Source: an uncultured Novosphingobium sp.
GTDB taxonomy: Bacteria > Pseudomonadota > Alphaproteobacteria > Sphingomonadales > Sphingomonadaceae
Assembly: GCA_938005655.1 (NCBI GenBank)
Contig: CALLNA010000070.1
Coordinates: 1-16,211, forward strand
DNA length: 16,211 nucleotides
Direction: 5' to 3'
The position numbers were made by a program, and so were the translations under genes. Positions 1 to 7,278 of this stretch are shown one piece after another; positions within the stretch are counted from its first letter, which is position 1, and each line of letters opens with the position of its first letter. The notes under the pieces were generated by a model. That model had not been told where the DNA came from. It did no database searches and saw only the letters and a list, made by a program, of their open reading frames with translations.

Positions 1-1986
1 AAGCCGGTGATGGAAGGCAAGGCGGTGCTGTTCAAGCGCTTCGCCGACGTCGACTCGATCGACATCGAGCTGGCCAGCGAGGACACCGAGGCGCTGATCG
101 AGGCGATCGCGATGATGGAGCCGAGCTTCGGCGGCATCAACCTGGAGGACATCAAGGCGCCCGAGTGCTTCATCATCGAGCAGGCCCTGCGCGAGCGGAT
201 GAAGATCCCGGTCATGCACGACGACCAGCACGGCACGGCGATCATCGCCGCCGCGGGTCTGGTCAACGCCTGCCTGATCACCGGCCGCAGGTTCGAGGAC
301 GTCAAGGTCGTGGTCAACGGCGCGGGCGCCTCGGCGCTGGCCTGCACGGCCCTCATTAAGTCGATGGGCGTGCGGCACGAGAACGTCACCGTCTGCGACA
401 CCCGCGGCGTGATCTACAAGGGCCGCGAGGGCGTCGACCAGTTCAAGTCCGCCCACGCGATCGAGACCGACAAGCGTACGCTCAAGGAAGCCCTGGCGGG
501 CGCCGACATCTTCCTCGGCCTCTCGGCCAAGGGCGCGGTGACGCAGGACATGGTCAAGGACATGGCCGACCAGCCGATCATCTTCGCCATGGCCAATCCC
601 GATCCCGAGATCACCCCGCCCGAGGCCACGGCCGTCCGCCCCGACGCGATCGTCGCCACGGGCCGTTCGGACTATCCGAACCAGGTCAACAACGTGCTGG
701 GCTTCCCCTTCATCTTCCGCGGCGCGCTCGACGTCCATGCGACCGCGATCAACGAGGAGATGAAGATCGCCGCCGCCCACGCCATCGCCGAGCTGGCGCG
801 CGAGCAGGTGCCCGAGGAGGTCGCCGCGGCCTATGGCAAGAACCACCAGTTCGGCCGCGAATACATCATCCCCGCGCCGTTCGACCCGCGCCTGATGGAG
901 GTCGTGCCCTCGGCCGTCGCCAAGGCGGCGATGGATTCGGGCGTGGCGCAGAAGCCGATCGAGGACTTCGACGCCTATCGCCTGAGCCTCAAGGCCCGGC
1001 TCAACCCGACGACCTCGGCGCTGACCCAGGTCTATGCCAAGGCCCAGCAGGACCCCAAGCGCGTGGTCTTCGCTGAGGCCGAGCAGGACGTGGCCCTCCG
1101 CGCCGCGATCCAGTTCCGCGACTTCGGCTACGGCATCCCGGTGCTGGTCGGCCGCACGGCAGCGGTGCGCGAGAAGCTGGCCGAGCTCGGCGTCGGCGAT
1201 CCCGACAGCTTCGAGATCCACAATTCGGCGGATTCACCGCACGTGCCGGAAATGATCGCCTACCTCTACAAGCGGCTCCAGCGGCGCGGCTTCATGGAGC
1301 GCGACGTGCGGCGGATGGTCAACAACGACCGCAACGTCTTCGCCTCGCTGCTGGTCGCGCTGGGCCACGGCGACGCGATGATCTCCGGCCTCACCCGCAC
1401 CTTCGCGCAGACGATGAAGGAAGTGCGCCTGGTGCTCGATCCCAAGCCCGGCCAGATTCCCTTCGGCACCCACCTGCTGGTCGCCAAGAACTACACGGTG
1501 TTCCTGGCCGACACGACGATCAACGAGCGGCCGGGCGCCGAGGACCTGGCGCACATCGCCATCGAGACCGCCGCCGTCGCCCGCCGCCTGGGCCACGAGC
1601 CGCGCGTCGCCTTCCTCTCTTACTCGACCTTCGGCAACCCCTCGGGCAAGTGGCTGGAGAACATCCGCGAGGCGATCGCGATCCTCGACCAGCGCGAGGT
1701 CGGCTTCGAGTACGAGGGCGAGATGGCGGCGGACGTCGCGCTCAACCCGAAGATCATGGCCAACTATCCGTTCCAGCGGCTCTCGGCGCCGGCCAACATC
1801 CTGATCATGCCCGGGCTGCAATCGGCCAACATCTCGGCCAAGCTGCTGCGCGAGCTGGCCGGCGGGGCGACGATCGGCCCGATGCTGATCGGCATGGAGA
1901 AGCCGGTGCAGATCGCCCCGATGACCTCGATCGCGCCCGACGTGCTGACCCTGGCGGTGCTCGCGGCGGCAGGCGTGGCCGGCTAG
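1..1986 (+). CDS. maeB: NADP-dependent malic enzyme with C-terminal phosphotransacetylase domain (5' end cut off)
   Basis: Cytoplasmic enzyme that oxidatively decarboxylates malate to pyruvate while reducing NADP+, feeding gluconeogenesis and NADPH supply. The frame is open from base 1 (Lys-Pro-Val-Met-Glu-Gly-Lys), so the true start lies outside the window. 661 residues are present against about 760 for full-length MaeB, so roughly 100 are missing. Counting from the first codon, GGINLEDIKAPECF lies near 44-57, the conserved HDDQHGTA begins at 73, and the nucleotide-binding VVNGAGASA is at 104-112. FAMANPDPEITP and SDYPNQVNNVLGFPF follow near 195-235. From about residue 350 (RVVFAEAEQDVALRAA) to the end is a phosphate acetyl/butyryltransferase-like domain. 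In the MaeB family this domain is thought to be regulatory, with acetyl-CoA as an effector; that is family knowledge and not visible here. It converges with the 191-aa gene on its right. Identification is secure. Confidence 0.97.
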   Translation, partial: KPVMEGKAVLFKRFADVDSIDIELASEDTEALIEAIAMMEPSFGGINLEDIKAPECFIIEQALRERMKIPVMHDDQHGTAIIAAAGLVNACLITGRRFEDVKVVVNGAGASALACTALIKSMGVRHENVTVCDTRGVIYKGREGVDQFKSAHAIETDKRTLKEALAGADIFLGLSAKGAVTQDMVKDMADQPIIFAMANPDPEITPPEATAVRPDAIVATGRSDYPNQVNNVLGFPFIFRGALDVHATAINEEMKIAAAHAIAELAREQVPEEVAAAYGKNHQFGREYIIPAPFDPRLMEVVPSAVAKAAMDSGVAQKPIEDFDAYRLSLKARLNPTTSALTQVYAKAQQDPKRVVFAEAEQDVALRAAIQFRDFGYGIPVLVGRTAAVREKLAELGVGDPDSFEIHNSADSPHVPEMIAYLYKRLQRRGFMERDVRRMVNNDRNVFASLLVALGHGDAMISGLTRTFAQTMKEVRLVLDPKPGQIPFGTHLLVAKNYTVFLADTTINERPGAEDLAHIAIETAAVARRLGHEPRVAFLSYSTFGNPSGKWLENIREAIAILDQREVGFEYEGEMAADVALNPKIMANYPFQRLSAPANILIMPGLQSANISAKLLRELAGGATIGPMLIGMEKPVQIAPMTSIAPDVLTLAVLAAAGVAG

Positions 1987-2010
1987 GGTCCGATCCACTT
2001 GCGGGGAAGC

Positions 2011-2026
2011 GGTGCCGGCCGGCACC
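2011..2026. terminator. Possible bidirectional terminator hairpin between convergent genes
   Basis: GGTGCCGGCCGGCACC is a perfect 16-nt palindrome that can fold as a 6-bp stem with a GGCC loop. It lies in the 66-nt gap between the convergent ends of maeB and the 191-aa gene, where a shared terminator is expected. There is no U-tract on either strand, so it is not a canonical intrinsic terminator, and at this GC content such palindromes can occur by chance. Confidence 0.35.
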
Positions 2027-2052
2027 CGATCCAGCCGCGCTGAATTCGGACT

Positions 2053-2628
2053 CTACGCCGCCGCAGGCGGGGCGGCGGGAACCTCGTCGGCGGCGAGCGC
2101 GCTCGCCACGTCGGCCGCGTAGAGCGGCTCGAGGTGGTCGATGAGGTCCCTGGCGAAGCTCTTCACCAGGGCGATGTCCTCCAGCACCGGATGGCGCTGC
2201 GCGACGGCAGGCGCGTCGTGCCACCACAGGCGGCTGCCGTCGGACAGGTTTCGCCGGGCGAAGACGTGGCTCGGAATCTTGAACCGCTCGGCCACGACCA
2301 GGTCGGGGACGTCGAGCCCGTGCTCGTTGCGCAGGTGGATCAGCGAGGCGTCGAAGATATGCTCTTGGGTCGCGCAGACGACATGGCCGTCCCACACGTT
2401 CTCCTGCGGCGTGTTGCCGACGAAGCCGACCACGTAGTTGCGGTCCTCGGTGACGTACCAGAGCTGGGCCGGCATCAAGAAGGCCGGGATGTCGAAATGG
2501 CGCAGCACCTCCTGGCAGATCTGCGAATTGAGGATGCAGTAGGCCTTATATTTCTCGGGGATGACCTCGTAATAGGCGGCCGCCAGCCTCTCGAGAAACG
2601 ACAGGGCGCTGAGCTTTTCGAATTTCAT
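2053..2628 (-). CDS. Protein of unknown function with a transglutaminase/cysteine-peptidase-like Cys-His-Asp pattern
   Basis: 191 residues, ATG start at 2628; I do not recognise the family with certainty. There is no signal peptide or membrane segment, so it is probably cytoplasmic. Visible pattern: AYCILNSQICQEVL around C31, on what looks like a helix, followed by FDIPAFLMP, a strand-rich stretch, then WDGHVV with H82 and IFDASL with D93. A Cys at a helix start, then a His, then an Asp 11 residues later is the order of the catalytic triad in transglutaminase-like folds, and 'helix-GIPA-strand' spacing is typical of them. The C-terminal tail is Ala/Pro-rich (DEVPAAPPAAA) and looks disordered. 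The initiation region has only a weak GTGGG Shine-Dalgarno. It stands alone, convergent with maeB. DUF2026-type proteins are one possible match by memory, unverified. That it is a real gene is likely; the fold is an inference. Confidence 0.8.
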   Translation of the reverse strand: MKFEKLSALSFLERLAAAYYEVIPEKYKAYCILNSQICQEVLRHFDIPAFLMPAQLWYVTEDRNYVVGFVGNTPQENVWDGHVVCATQEHIFDASLIHLRNEHGLDVPDLVVAERFKIPSHVFARRNLSDGSRLWWHDAPAVAQRHPVLEDIALVKSFARDLIDHLEPLYAADVASALAADEVPAAPPAAA

Positions 2629-2715
2629 TGTCGACCCACGGTATTTTGCGACCCCCCGGCCTTCCGCGAGCCGGTCGAGCGAATGGCGAGGATGCCCCTC
2701 CTCGTCTGAGGATCG

Positions 2716-2753
2716 AAGCCTAAAGTGAAGGCGGCTTTACGGAAAAGCCTAAA
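2716..2753. repeat. Paired AAGCCTAAA direct repeats around a GGCTTT/AAAGCC hairpin
   Basis: AAGCCTAAA occurs at 2716-2724 and again at 2745-2753, 29 nt apart. Between them, GGCTTT (2733-2738) pairs with AAAGCC (2744-2749) across a 5-nt loop. The cluster sits in the 238-nt gap between the divergently transcribed 191-aa gene (-) and 62-aa gene (+). It is noticeably more AT-rich than its surroundings. It could be a regulator-binding region serving one or both genes. No clear -35/-10 pair could be assigned in this gap. Confidence 0.35.
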
Positions 2754-2866
2754 CGCGGCGGTATGCACCCTGACAGGGACGAACCGAAAATCGCGCCGCA
2801 GCCACGGCGTGCACTGGCGCCGCCGCGCGAAACGGCTAGGCTGTCCTCCCTCAGTGGGAGAGCTTC

Positions 2867-3055
2867 ATGTTCGTAAAGTTCATCAGCGCCGATCGCGTGG
2901 CCACCGCGGTCAACGCCAGCCAGGTCACTTTCATCTCCTCGGTCAGCGACGGCACCCGCATCCGCTTCGGCGAGGGCCGCAGCGTCACCGTGGTCGAGCC
3001 GATGGACGAGGTGATCGACAAGCTCAACCGGACGACGGGCTTCACCCAGACCTGA
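2867..3055 (+). CDS. Small conserved-looking protein, FlbD-like
   Basis: 62 residues starting at ATG 2867, with a good Shine-Dalgarno GGGAG (2856-2860) six to seven bases upstream. There is no signal peptide or transmembrane segment. The sequence reads as a short beta-rich domain ending in a helix: FVKFISADRVATAVNA, QVTFISSVSDGTRIRFGEGRSVTVV, then EPMDEVIDKLNR. The order resembles the FlbD family of small flagellar-operon proteins, which run 'hydrophobic strand, N-x-x-x-I, D-T-x-I, G-x-x-x-x-V, E-x-x-x-E-V-I-x-x-I'. No flagellar genes are visible nearby, so a flagellar role should not be assumed. The gene is followed after 140 nt by the Tat-exported hydrolase on the same strand. The shared GGGAGAG ribosome-binding sequence ahead of both genes is notable. 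Real gene: likely; family: tentative. Confidence 0.75.
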   Translation: MFVKFISADRVATAVNASQVTFISSVSDGTRIRFGEGRSVTVVEPMDEVIDKLNRTTGFTQT

Positions 3056-3090
3056 TTGTGACAGGACTGCATGGTTCGCGGCAATTTACG

Positions 3091-3161
3091 ACAAATTTGT
3101 CCGAATCGATCAAGCCGGCCTTCCCGACATCCGCAAACCTCCGGCTCTTGCGATAGATCGC
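3091..3161. promoter_or_regulatory. Palindromes upstream of the Tat-exported hydrolase
   Basis: The 140-nt gap before the hydrolase gene holds two short perfect palindromes. ACAAATTTGT (3091-3100) is AT-rich against a GC-rich background. GCGAT-AG-ATCGC lies at 3150-3161. Either could be a regulator site for the downstream gene. I could not assign a convincing -35/-10 pair, so this marks a candidate control region only. Confidence 0.3.
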
Positions 3162-3195
3162 GCGGAAAACGGCGCGACCGGATGGGAGAGCACGG

Positions 3196-5331
3196 ATGAC
3201 GGTGGACAGGCGCACATTCCTGAACGGCAGCGCCGCGCTCGGCGCGGTCATCGCGGCGGAGCCCGCCCTAGCGGCAACGGCGGCGAGCCCGCTGCCCGCC
3301 TATGCCGACCCGCTGTTCAACAAGCCCTATATCGACGTCGACGAATGGCGCGACACGCCCTCGCGCCACCGCTACGTCCATGGCGGCTTCACCGGCACCG
3401 GGGCGAAGTTCCAGATCCAGCTTCCGCCCAAGGAGCGGTACCGGGGCCGTTTCTTCCAGTACAACACCCCGATCCCGACCTCCGAGCTGACCGCCGGGAA
3501 CATCTGGGGCAACACCTTCGACGCCTTCTGCTTCGATAGCGGCGCGGCCTGCGTCGTGACCAACCAGGGCGGCTTCGACAACATCCCGCAGACCGGCAGC
3601 GACGCGGTCGATCCCGCGATCGGGTCCTACCGCGTGGCCGCCGCGACGGCGATGTACGTGCGCGAGCTGGCGGGCAAGATGTACGGCGCGCACCGCTGCT
3701 ACGGCTATGCCTTCGGCGGCAGCGGCGGCGGCTACCGCACCCTCGCCTGCGCCGAGAACACCCAGGCCTGGGACGGCGTCGTCCCTTACATCCACGGCAA
3801 CTTCCACGCCTGGCCCAACTCCTACGCCGGGCGCGCCCGCGGCCAGCGCACGCTCAAGGCCAAGCTGCGGACGATCGCCGACGCGATTGAGCCGGGCGGC
3901 GGCGACATCTACGCCGGCCTCGACGCCGACGAGCGCGTGATCCTGAAGGAAGTGACCGGGCTCGGCTTCCCGGTGCGGACCTGGGTCTTCGAGGAGACGA
4001 TGGGGATCGGCCCGCTGACCGTGCTGTTCCAGTCGATCCAGATGCTCGACCCCGAATATTTCGAGCTGTTCTGGAAGACGCCGGGCTACCTCGGCCACGA
4101 CCACCCCGAGGCGTTCAAGGACGCGCGCGTCCAGCACCGGGCCAGGGTCAAGCGGGTCATCCTGTCGAACGAGGCCGCCGCGATGGGCCTGCGCCCGCCG
4201 GGCCTGGGCGCGACCAACGCCGATCCCGATCTCGCCTGGCGCACCTTCCAGCAGGATTACGGCGCGCCCCTGCCCGTCGCGCTGGAGCTGGAGTCGGCGC
4301 CGCCGCCGGGCAGCTTCCTCGACATGGCCAACATCGACGTGGCCTCGGGCGAGAGCGCGGGCAAGTGGCTGGTCCTGGGCGGCATGAGCGGCAACATCGC
4401 CCGGCTCCAGTTCAGCCCGGCCGGCGGCTCGCTGCGCGAGATCACCGGCAAGATCCGGGTCGGCGACGAGGTGGTCGTCAACAACTCGAACATCCTCGCC
4501 TACGAGACCTATTACCGCCACGCGCTGCTGCCGCCCGAGTATTACGTCGACAACCAGTTCCGCAAGGCGGACGGGACGCCGATCTACCCGCAGCGGCCCA
4601 AGCTGATCGCCTACGACCTGATGAAGGGCGCGACGCCGACGATGCCGACCGGCAAGTTCTTCGGCAAGATGATCGTCGTCCAGAACCTGGTCGATTGGGA
4701 CGCGCACCCCTGGTACGCCGACTTCTACCGCACCCAGGTCCGCCAGACCCTCGGGAGCCGGTTCGAGGACCGCTACCGGCTCTACTACACAGACTATGCG
4801 ACCCACGGCGCCCTGCCCGACCCGACGCGGGTGATCCCTTTCTCCGGCGTGCTCCAGCAGGCGCTGCGCGACGTCGCGGCCTGGGCCGAGCAGGGCACGC
4901 CGCCGCCGCGCGAGACCGCCTACCGGGTCGAGGACGGCCAGGTCCTGGTGCCGCCGACCGCCGCCGCGCGGCGCGGCATCCAGCCGGTGGTCGACCTCAC
5001 CGCCAACGGCGGCCTGCGCGCCGAGGTCAAGGCCGGCGAGCCGGTGACCTTCGTCGCGGTGGTCGAGGCGCCGCCGGGCGGCGGCCGGATCGTTGCGGCG
5101 GACTGGGACTTCGCCGCGACGGCCAAGGTCGAGGCCGCCACGGCGGGCCGCTTCCCGCTCTCCGACCAGTTCGCGCCGGCCCAGCGGGTCAAGCTGACCC
5201 GGCAGTTCACCTTCGACAGGCCCGGCACCTACTACCCGGCGATCCGCGTCCACTCGCAGCGGCAGGGCGACGCGCGGACGCCCTTCGCCCGGGTGCCGAA
5301 CCTCGGCCGGGTGCGGGTCGTCGTGACCTGA
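3196..5331 (+). CDS. Large Tat-exported putative alpha/beta-hydrolase, tannase/feruloyl-esterase-like, with C-terminal PKD-like domain
   Basis: 711 residues. ATG 3196 is preceded by GGGAGAG (3184-3190). The N-terminus is a twin-arginine signal (DRRTFLNGSAALGAVIAAEPALA), with likely cleavage near ALA-AT, so the protein acts in the periplasm or outside. GYAFGGSGGGYRTLACAENTQAWDG places a nucleophile-elbow serine at S176. Its layout resembles the tannase family's FNGCSTGGRQ...FDG. NLVDWDAHPWYADFY offers D500 or D502, and YYTDYATHG offers H537, in the order Ser-Asp-His. Tannases normally pair a Cys next to the Ser with a Cys next to the His. Here these positions are Gly-Ser and His-Gly, so that disulfide is absent. 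From about residue 600 the protein has a PKD/Ig-like beta domain (AGEPVTFVAVVEAPPG...FDRPGTYYPAIRVHSQR), perhaps for substrate or surface binding. Substrate unknown; an ester is the reasonable guess. It ends 1 nt from the convergent trmB. Confidence 0.85.
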   Translation: MTVDRRTFLNGSAALGAVIAAEPALAATAASPLPAYADPLFNKPYIDVDEWRDTPSRHRYVHGGFTGTGAKFQIQLPPKERYRGRFFQYNTPIPTSELTAGNIWGNTFDAFCFDSGAACVVTNQGGFDNIPQTGSDAVDPAIGSYRVAAATAMYVRELAGKMYGAHRCYGYAFGGSGGGYRTLACAENTQAWDGVVPYIHGNFHAWPNSYAGRARGQRTLKAKLRTIADAIEPGGGDIYAGLDADERVILKEVTGLGFPVRTWVFEETMGIGPLTVLFQSIQMLDPEYFELFWKTPGYLGHDHPEAFKDARVQHRARVKRVILSNEAAAMGLRPPGLGATNADPDLAWRTFQQDYGAPLPVALELESAPPPGSFLDMANIDVASGESAGKWLVLGGMSGNIARLQFSPAGGSLREITGKIRVGDEVVVNNSNILAYETYYRHALLPPEYYVDNQFRKADGTPIYPQRPKLIAYDLMKGATPTMPTGKFFGKMIVVQNLVDWDAHPWYADFYRTQVRQTLGSRFEDRYRLYYTDYATHGALPDPTRVIPFSGVLQQALRDVAAWAEQGTPPPRETAYRVEDGQVLVPPTAAARRGIQPVVDLTANGGLRAEVKAGEPVTFVAVVEAPPGGGRIVAADWDFAATAKVEAATAGRFPLSDQFAPAQRVKLTRQFTFDRPGTYYPAIRVHSQRQGDARTPFARVPNLGRVRVVVT

Positions 5332-5332
5332 C

Positions 5333-6049
5333 TCACCGCCGGCGGTAGCGGAAGTACCAGACCTCGTGCCCGTAGACGGTGCGGGCCTTGGCCTCGTAGC
5401 GGGTCTCGGGCCAGCCGCCGGGGCGCTGCTGGAAGTCGGCGGGCTTTTCGCAGAGCCAGTCGAACTGGTCGCGATGGCGGCGCATGACCATCAGCGCGTG
5501 ACGCAGGTAGACCGGATGGTCGGTGCCGAAGCGGAACTCGCCGCCCGGCTTCAGCTTGGCCGCGAAGAGGTCGACCGGCCCGTCGTTCATCATCCGCCGC
5601 TTGGCGTGGCGCGCCTTGGGCCAGGGATCGGGATGGAGCAGGTAGAGGAACGAGAGCGCGCCGTCGGGAATGCGCGCCAGCACCTCCAGCGCGTCGCCGT
5701 GATGGATGCGGACGTTGCCGAGCGGCGGGTTGCGGCCGCCGTCCCCGTCGACATGGGCCAGGGCCTGGGCGACGCCGTTGAGGAACGGCTCGGCGCCGAT
5801 GAAGCCGTGGTCGGGCAGCATGTCGGCACGATAGGCCATGTGCTCGCCGCCGCCGAAGCCGATCTCGAAATGGAGCGGGCAGGAATGCCCGAACAGGTGC
5901 TCGGCCGTGACCGAGCCTTCCCCGGGCACGGCGATGCGCGGCAGCAGGGTGTCGACCAGCTCCTGCTGGCCCTTGCGCAGGGGCTTGCCCTTGGCCCGGC
6001 CGTAGAGCCGGTTGAGCGTGGTCGGATCGCCGGGTTTGTTCGCGGTCAT
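5333..6049 (-). CDS. trmB: tRNA (guanine-N7-)-methyltransferase
   Basis: Cytoplasmic SAM-dependent enzyme that methylates N7 of G46 in the variable loop of tRNA. About 238 residues from ATG 6049 (MTANKPGDPTTLNRLYGRAKGK). An in-frame TTG at 6070 would add seven residues but has no better ribosome-binding site, so the ATG is preferred. Motifs: HFEIGFGGGEH is the SAM-binding loop and GAEPFLNGV the second Rossmann strand. LLHPDPWPKARHAKRRMMN is the family hallmark (canonical FPDPWxKxRHxKRR). It is followed by GTDHPVY and the C-terminal ETRYEAKARTVYGHEVWYFRY. Length is normal for the family. It lies 47 nt downstream of the HI0933-type flavoprotein on the same strand, so it may be co-transcribed with it. 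Neither strand has room for a separate terminator where it meets the convergent hydrolase gene. Confidence 0.96.
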   Translation of the reverse strand: MTANKPGDPTTLNRLYGRAKGKPLRKGQQELVDTLLPRIAVPGEGSVTAEHLFGHSCPLHFEIGFGGGEHMAYRADMLPDHGFIGAEPFLNGVAQALAHVDGDGGRNPPLGNVRIHHGDALEVLARIPDGALSFLYLLHPDPWPKARHAKRRMMNDGPVDLFAAKLKPGGEFRFGTDHPVYLRHALMVMRRHRDQFDWLCEKPADFQQRPGGWPETRYEAKARTVYGHEVWYFRYRRR

Positions 6050-6096
6050 GGCGCGGCGCGGTGGCAGCAAAGGCCGCGGCGGTCAACGCCTCCGGG

Positions 6097-7278
6097 CTAC
6101 AGCGCCTGCCCGGCGGCCCAGCCGCTGGCCCAGGCCCACTGGAAGTTGTAGCCGCCGAGCCAGCCGGTCACGTCCACCGCCTCGCCCACCACGTAGAGGC
6201 CGGGCACGCGCCGGGCCTCCAGCGTTCGCGAGGAGAGGTCGGCGGTGGAGACGCCGCCGGCCGTGACTTCCGCCTTGGCGAAGCCTTCGGTGCCGGTGGG
6301 CGAGAAGGTCCAGCCCGCGAGCGCGGACTGCGCGCCGCGCAGCACGGCGTCGCGCAGCTCGCCCAGCTCTCCGGCGAGGCCGAGGCGGGCGAGCAGGGCG
6401 TCGGCCAGGCGCTCCGGCAGGCGCGCGGAAAGGGCGCGGCGCAGGGTGGCGCGGGGCTTCTCGCGCTTTTCGGCCAGCAGCCAGTCGGCCGGGGCATCGG
6501 GCAGGAAGTCCACCGCGATCGGGGTGCGGTGCTGCCAATAGGAGGAGATCTGGAGCATCGCCGGGCCGGACAGGCCGCGATGGGTGAACAGCGCCGCCTC
6601 GCGGAAGCGGACCTTGTTCCAGCGCACCTCGACCTCGGCGGAGACGCCCGACAGCTCGCGGAACAGGGCGTCGTCGGGGCCGAGGGTGAAGGGCACCAGC
6701 GCCGGGCGCGGCTGGACAATCGACAGGCCGAAGCGGCGGGCGGTGTCGTAGGCGAAGGTCGTCGCGCCGAGCTTGGGGATCGAGGGGCCGCCCGTGGCGA
6801 GGACCAGCGCGGGGGCCGTGTGCTCCGCGCCATCGATGGTCACGCGGAAGCCGCCGTCGCCATGCTCGATCGCGCTGGCGGCATGGCCGAGCGAGAGGGT
6901 CACGCCCGCCGCCGCGCATTCCCCCGCCAGCATGTCGACCACCTGTCGGGCCGAGCCGTCGCAGAAGAACTGGCCGAGCGTCTTCTCGTGCCAGGCGATG
7001 CCGTGGCGCTCGATCAGGGCGAGGAAATCGCGCGGCGTATAGCGGCCCAGCGCCGACTTGGCGAAATGCGGGTTGGCCGAGAGATAGCGGTCCGGCGCGG
7101 TGTGGAGATTGGTGAAGTTGCAGCGCCCGCCGCCCGAGATCAGAATCTTCCGGCCCGGCGCGTCGGCATGGTCGGCGAGCAGCACGCGCCGCCCGCGCTG
7201 CCCGGCCGTGAGCGCGCACATCATGCCCGCCGCCCCCGCGCCGAGGACGATCGCGTCCCAGGAGGCGTCGGCGCTCAC
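6097..7278 (-). CDS. HI0933/BaiN-like FAD-dependent flavoprotein (NAD(P)/FAD-dependent oxidoreductase)
   Basis: 393 residues from a GTG at 7278 that overlaps the upstream gene's TGA as GTGA, so translation is probably coupled. This start puts the FAD-binding fold at the very N-terminus, as usual for the family. DAIVLGAGAAGMM (GAGAAG at 13-18) binds the FAD dinucleotide. The family signature GRKILISGGGRCNFTN is at 42-57. LVLATGGPSIPKLGATTFAYDTARRFG lies in the middle. VTAGGVSTADL and the closing VPGLYVVGEAVDVTGWLGGYNFQWAWASGWAAG complete the FAD site. The HI0933/YhiN/BaiN group (COG2081) is widespread and mostly uncharacterised; BaiN of gut clostridia reduces bile-acid intermediates, but that activity should not be carried over here. 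Probably cytoplasmic. Family confident, substrate unknown. Confidence 0.92.
   Translation of the reverse strand: MSADASWDAIVLGAGAAGMMCALTAGQRGRRVLLADHADAPGRKILISGGGRCNFTNLHTAPDRYLSANPHFAKSALGRYTPRDFLALIERHGIAWHEKTLGQFFCDGSARQVVDMLAGECAAAGVTLSLGHAASAIEHGDGGFRVTIDGAEHTAPALVLATGGPSIPKLGATTFAYDTARRFGLSIVQPRPALVPFTLGPDDALFRELSGVSAEVEVRWNKVRFREAALFTHRGLSGPAMLQISSYWQHRTPIAVDFLPDAPADWLLAEKREKPRATLRRALSARLPERLADALLARLGLAGELGELRDAVLRGAQSALAGWTFSPTGTEGFAKAEVTAGGVSTADLSSRTLEARRVPGLYVVGEAVDVTGWLGGYNFQWAWASGWAAGQAL

Noticed and set aside
2725..3156. 143-codon plus-strand frame overlapping the 62-aa gene
   Set aside because: Arg/His-rich out-of-frame reading; the 62-aa frame has the ribosome site and a protein-like composition.
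3268..5253. 661-codon minus-strand open frame inside the exported hydrolase gene
   Set aside because: Composition is Arg/Gly/Asp/Val-rich and repetitive, with no motif. The plus frame has a Tat signal, ribosome site and recognisable catalytic motifs.
6050..6070. TTG at 6070 as the trmB start
   Set aside because: No ribosome site and seven Pro/Arg-rich extra residues; ATG 6049 fits the family length.
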